Shown: positions 13,774-15,435 of the stretch, in pieces
How positions within the stretch are numbered: the stretch's first letter is position 1
How the letters are laid out: each line of letters opens with the position of its first letter
Assembly: GCA_964194585.1 (NCBI GenBank)
Contig: CAXMNG010000025.1
Coordinates: forward strand, 1 to 15,435
Origin: JAABYT01 sp964194585
GTDB lineage: Bacteria; Pseudomonadota; Gammaproteobacteria; HK1
Length of the DNA stretch: 15,435 bases
Direction: 5' to 3'
Translations under genes and position numbers: made by a program
The notes under the pieces: model-generated
Database searches by the model: none
The model's input: the letters and a program-made list of their open reading frames with translations, nothing else
What the model was told of the DNA's origin: nothing

Positions 13774-14952
13774 TCAGGCGCTGCGATACAGCTTGGTCAT
13801 CACGAACTCCCGGTGTCCCAGCACTTCTGCGCAGGTCAAACGTCCGTTGCAGGTGCGGATCATGATATCGATGAGTGCGTCACCGGCGTCGTCGAAAGTC
13901 ATCTCACGGCGCAGGATCCCCGACACATCCAGATCCACGTGTTCCGACATCTCGCGCGCGGTGCGTGGATTGGCCGTGAGCTTGATGACCGGTTCGATGG
14001 GATTGCCGATGACGTTGCCCTGACCGGTGGGAAACAGGTGCACGGCGAAGCCGGCGGCAGCCTGTAGGGTCACGCACTCGGCCGCGGCGGACGAGGTATC
14101 CATGAAATAAAGTCCGGCGCCGGCGCCGGGCGCTTCGGCGGGTTCCAGCACGTCGATGAATTTGGTCTTCTTGCCGATCTTCTCCAGATTGCCGAAGGCC
14201 TTTTCCTCGATAGTAGTCAGCCCACCTTCGATATTGCCTTTGGTGGGCTGGCTCTCGGAAAGATCGTCGGTCTTGCAATCCTCGATGAAGGCGTTGTAGG
14301 CGGTCCAGGTTTTCATGAACTTCTCACCGATCTCCGGCGACACCGCGCGATCCTTGCACACCATCTCCGCGCCGGTGAGCTCTGATGTTTCGCCGAAGCA
14401 GGTGGTCAGGCCAAGGGGATCCAGCTTGTCGATGAGATTACCCACCGTGGGATTGGCGCCGAGGCCGGAGGTGGTATCGGACTCGCCACATTTCGTGGAT
14501 ATCCACAGGTCGGCGATGCTGCACTCCTCGCGCTGGAGCTCCGATGCGTGCTGCAGGAACTGGTGAGCTACCCGGGATGCGGCGGCGATGGTGTTGATGT
14601 CGCCGTTTCGTTCGATGGAAAAGCCCTGCACGGGCTTGCCGGTGGCGGCGATGCCATCGACAACACGACCGGTCCAGCCGGGCTCGATACCGATGACAAT
14701 TACTGCCGCCACATTGGGATTACTGCCGGTACCGATGAGCGTTCGAAAGTGCAGTTGCAGATCCTCGCCGAACTGCAAGCGCCCGTAGTGGTGGGGTAGC
14801 GCCAGGGTGCCCTTGATATTATGAGCGACCGCTTCGCAGGCGGCGTTGGACAAATCATCCAGCGGCAGGATGACGACGTGATTGCGGATACCGACTCGGC
14901 CGTTCTCGCGGCGGTGGCCCCATATGGTTTTTGGAATTTCTTTACCGGGCAT
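13774..14952 (-). CDS. suyB: (2R)-sulfolactate sulfo-lyase, large (beta) subunit
   Basis: A 392-residue member of the UxaA/GarD-like dehydratase superfamily in its split form. SuyAB cleaves (R)-sulfolactate to pyruvate and sulfite. Landmarks: RRENGRVGIRNHVVILP (14-30), LPHHYGRLQFGED, ISTKCGESDTTSGLGANPTVGNLID (151-175), CFGETSELTGAE, and GLTTIEEKAFGNLEKIGK (244-261). Cysteines 143, 155, 185 and 199 include conserved positions that may bind iron or an Fe-S centre, as in the family. UxaA (altronate dehydratase) and GarD are fused to a SAF domain and longer; here that domain is the separate upstream gene, favouring SuyB. A split sugar-acid dehydratase remains the main alternative. The start ATG 14952 is 3 bp after the suyA stop, with GAGGTGG inside the suyA end as Shine-Dalgarno. 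Confidence 0.83.
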   Translation of the reverse strand: MPGKEIPKTIWGHRRENGRVGIRNHVVILPLDDLSNAACEAVAHNIKGTLALPHHYGRLQFGEDLQLHFRTLIGTGSNPNVAAVIVIGIEPGWTGRVVDGIAATGKPVQGFSIERNGDINTIAAASRVAHQFLQHASELQREECSIADLWISTKCGESDTTSGLGANPTVGNLIDKLDPLGLTTCFGETSELTGAEMVCKDRAVSPEIGEKFMKTWTAYNAFIEDCKTDDLSESQPTKGNIEGGLTTIEEKAFGNLEKIGKKTKFIDVLEPAEAPGAGAGLYFMDTSSAAAECVTLQAAAGFAVHLFPTGQGNVIGNPIEPVIKLTANPRTAREMSEHVDLDVSGILRREMTFDDAGDALIDIMIRTCNGRLTCAEVLGHREFVMTKLYRSA

Positions 14953-14955
14953 GAG

Positions 14956-15240
14956 CTACCACCTCTTGGTCTTGGTATTGTGGACGTGCACGTGATGGCC
15001 TTTGGCGATTGCTTGCACTGCGCGACCGATGTCGTGTCCGTACTTGTAGACGGTATCGCCTTCGGTGATGTCCTGTAACGCGACCTTGTGTCCCAGCGGA
15101 ATAGGGTCCTTGGCTTCGATGGTGATGGTTTCGTCGCTGTCCATCACCCAACCGCTCAGCACCATACCGGCTTCGATGTTCTCCACGACGGCGACGCCGA
15201 CGCTGTCTTCCTGGCCGTGGATCAGAATATGAGTCGTCAC
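14956..15240 (-). CDS. suyA: (2R)-sulfolactate sulfo-lyase, small (alpha) SAF-domain subunit
   Basis: A 94-residue SAF domain protein, the small partner of SuyB. It reads THILIHGQEDSVGVAVVENIEAG, then ITIEAKDPIPLGHKVALQDI, then GDTVYKYGHDIGRAVQAIAKGHHVHVHNTKTKRW, the characteristic end of this group (G-x-HVHVHN...RW). I chose GTG 15240 because GGGGGGAG lies just upstream and the product then begins at the conserved core; an in-frame ATG at 15276 would add 12 residues but has no Shine-Dalgarno. It is the first gene of a suyA-suyB operon with its own candidate promoter. Confidence 0.85.
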   Translation of the reverse strand: MTTHILIHGQEDSVGVAVVENIEAGMVLSGWVMDSDETITIEAKDPIPLGHKVALQDITEGDTVYKYGHDIGRAVQAIAKGHHVHVHNTKTKRW

Positions 15241-15289
15241 GATGCTCCCCCCGAGTGTTATTTTCGGTTTTCCCATTTCAGGGCGACAT

Positions 15290-15317
15290 AGAATACAGGC
15301 CCCGCCGACATTGACAA
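15290..15317 (-). promoter_or_regulatory. Candidate promoter of suyA-suyB
   Basis: On the minus strand TTGTCA (15317-15312) and TATTCT (15295-15290) are 16 bp apart, placing the transcription start about 45 bases before the GTG. The -10 matches the consensus at four of six positions, so this is moderate support. The -35 overlaps a perfect TTGACA on the plus strand (15311-15316), raising the chance of shared control with the divergent gene at 15353. Confidence 0.5.
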
Positions 15318-15352
15318 GCTGTTCGGGCGAAAGCGCCACGGGAGGCATACGG

Positions 15353-15435
15353 ATGATCGCAAACGCGCTCGCGGGGACCGGGCAACCGGCGGTGACGCGC
15401 GCGGCGGTGCTCGCGTGCCTGCTGGCTGTGTTCGC
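15353..15435 (+). CDS. Start of an unidentified protein with an early hydrophobic segment (cut by the right edge)
   Basis: An ATG at 15353 with GGGAGG seven bases upstream opens a frame that stays open to the end (27 codons): MIANALAGTGQPAVTRAAV then LACLLAVF. The hydrophobic run begins near residue 18, which suits a membrane protein such as a permease more than a signal peptide. The gene is divergent from suyA across 112 bp, the usual place for a sulfonate transporter or related gene. Too little is visible to name it. Confidence 0.5.
   Translation, partial: MIANALAGTGQPAVTRAAVLACLLAVF

Overview
The window looks like chromosomal DNA of a GC-rich, PHA-accumulating gammaproteobacterium. The lptD-surA pair, a complete LptD with the four-cysteine pattern, a phaA-phaB pair with a phasin, and REP-like palindromes all fit that group. 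I cannot name a genus. There are no integrases, transposases, CRISPR arrays, tRNAs or rRNAs, and no gene-free stretch longer than about 190 bases.

Region 1 (1-3704, minus strand) is a housekeeping block: hemH (ferrochelatase), lptD (LPS export barrel) and the 5' part of surA (periplasmic chaperone), read in that order. All three appear to use non-ATG starts, and surA overlaps the lptD stop codon. Region 2 (3844-5579, plus) is a molybdenum cofactor pair, moeA-moaE.

Region 3 (5616-8315) is a polyhydroxybutyrate module. A phasin gene on the plus strand faces phaA-phaB on the minus strand. A bidirectional terminator lies between them, enclosed by two REP-like palindromes in opposite orientation. 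The phasin has a strong sigma70-type promoter with a perfect 26-bp palindrome over the expected transcription start. Half of that palindrome recurs, with two mismatches, at the -35 element of the phaA promoter, so a shared regulator (possibly PhaR) is likely. No phaC or phaR is in the window.

Region 4 (8338-10759) holds a class-III PLP enzyme (minus) resembling the hydroxy-aminoethylphosphonate ammonia-lyase group, divergent from an NmrA-like NAD(P)-binding protein (plus).

Region 5 (10774-15435) looks like an organosulfonate locus. It has split sulfolactate sulfo-lyase genes suyA-suyB (minus), a TauE/SafE-type exporter that could expel sulfite (plus), a ComC-like 2-hydroxyacid dehydrogenase (minus) overlapping a DUF3750 gene by 4 bp, a small unknown exported protein, and the start of a further gene at the right edge. 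The proposed logic is: sulfopyruvate <-> (R)-sulfolactate (dehydrogenase), then pyruvate + sulfite (SuyAB), then sulfite export. The individual families are well supported. The joint pathway is inferred from gene content.
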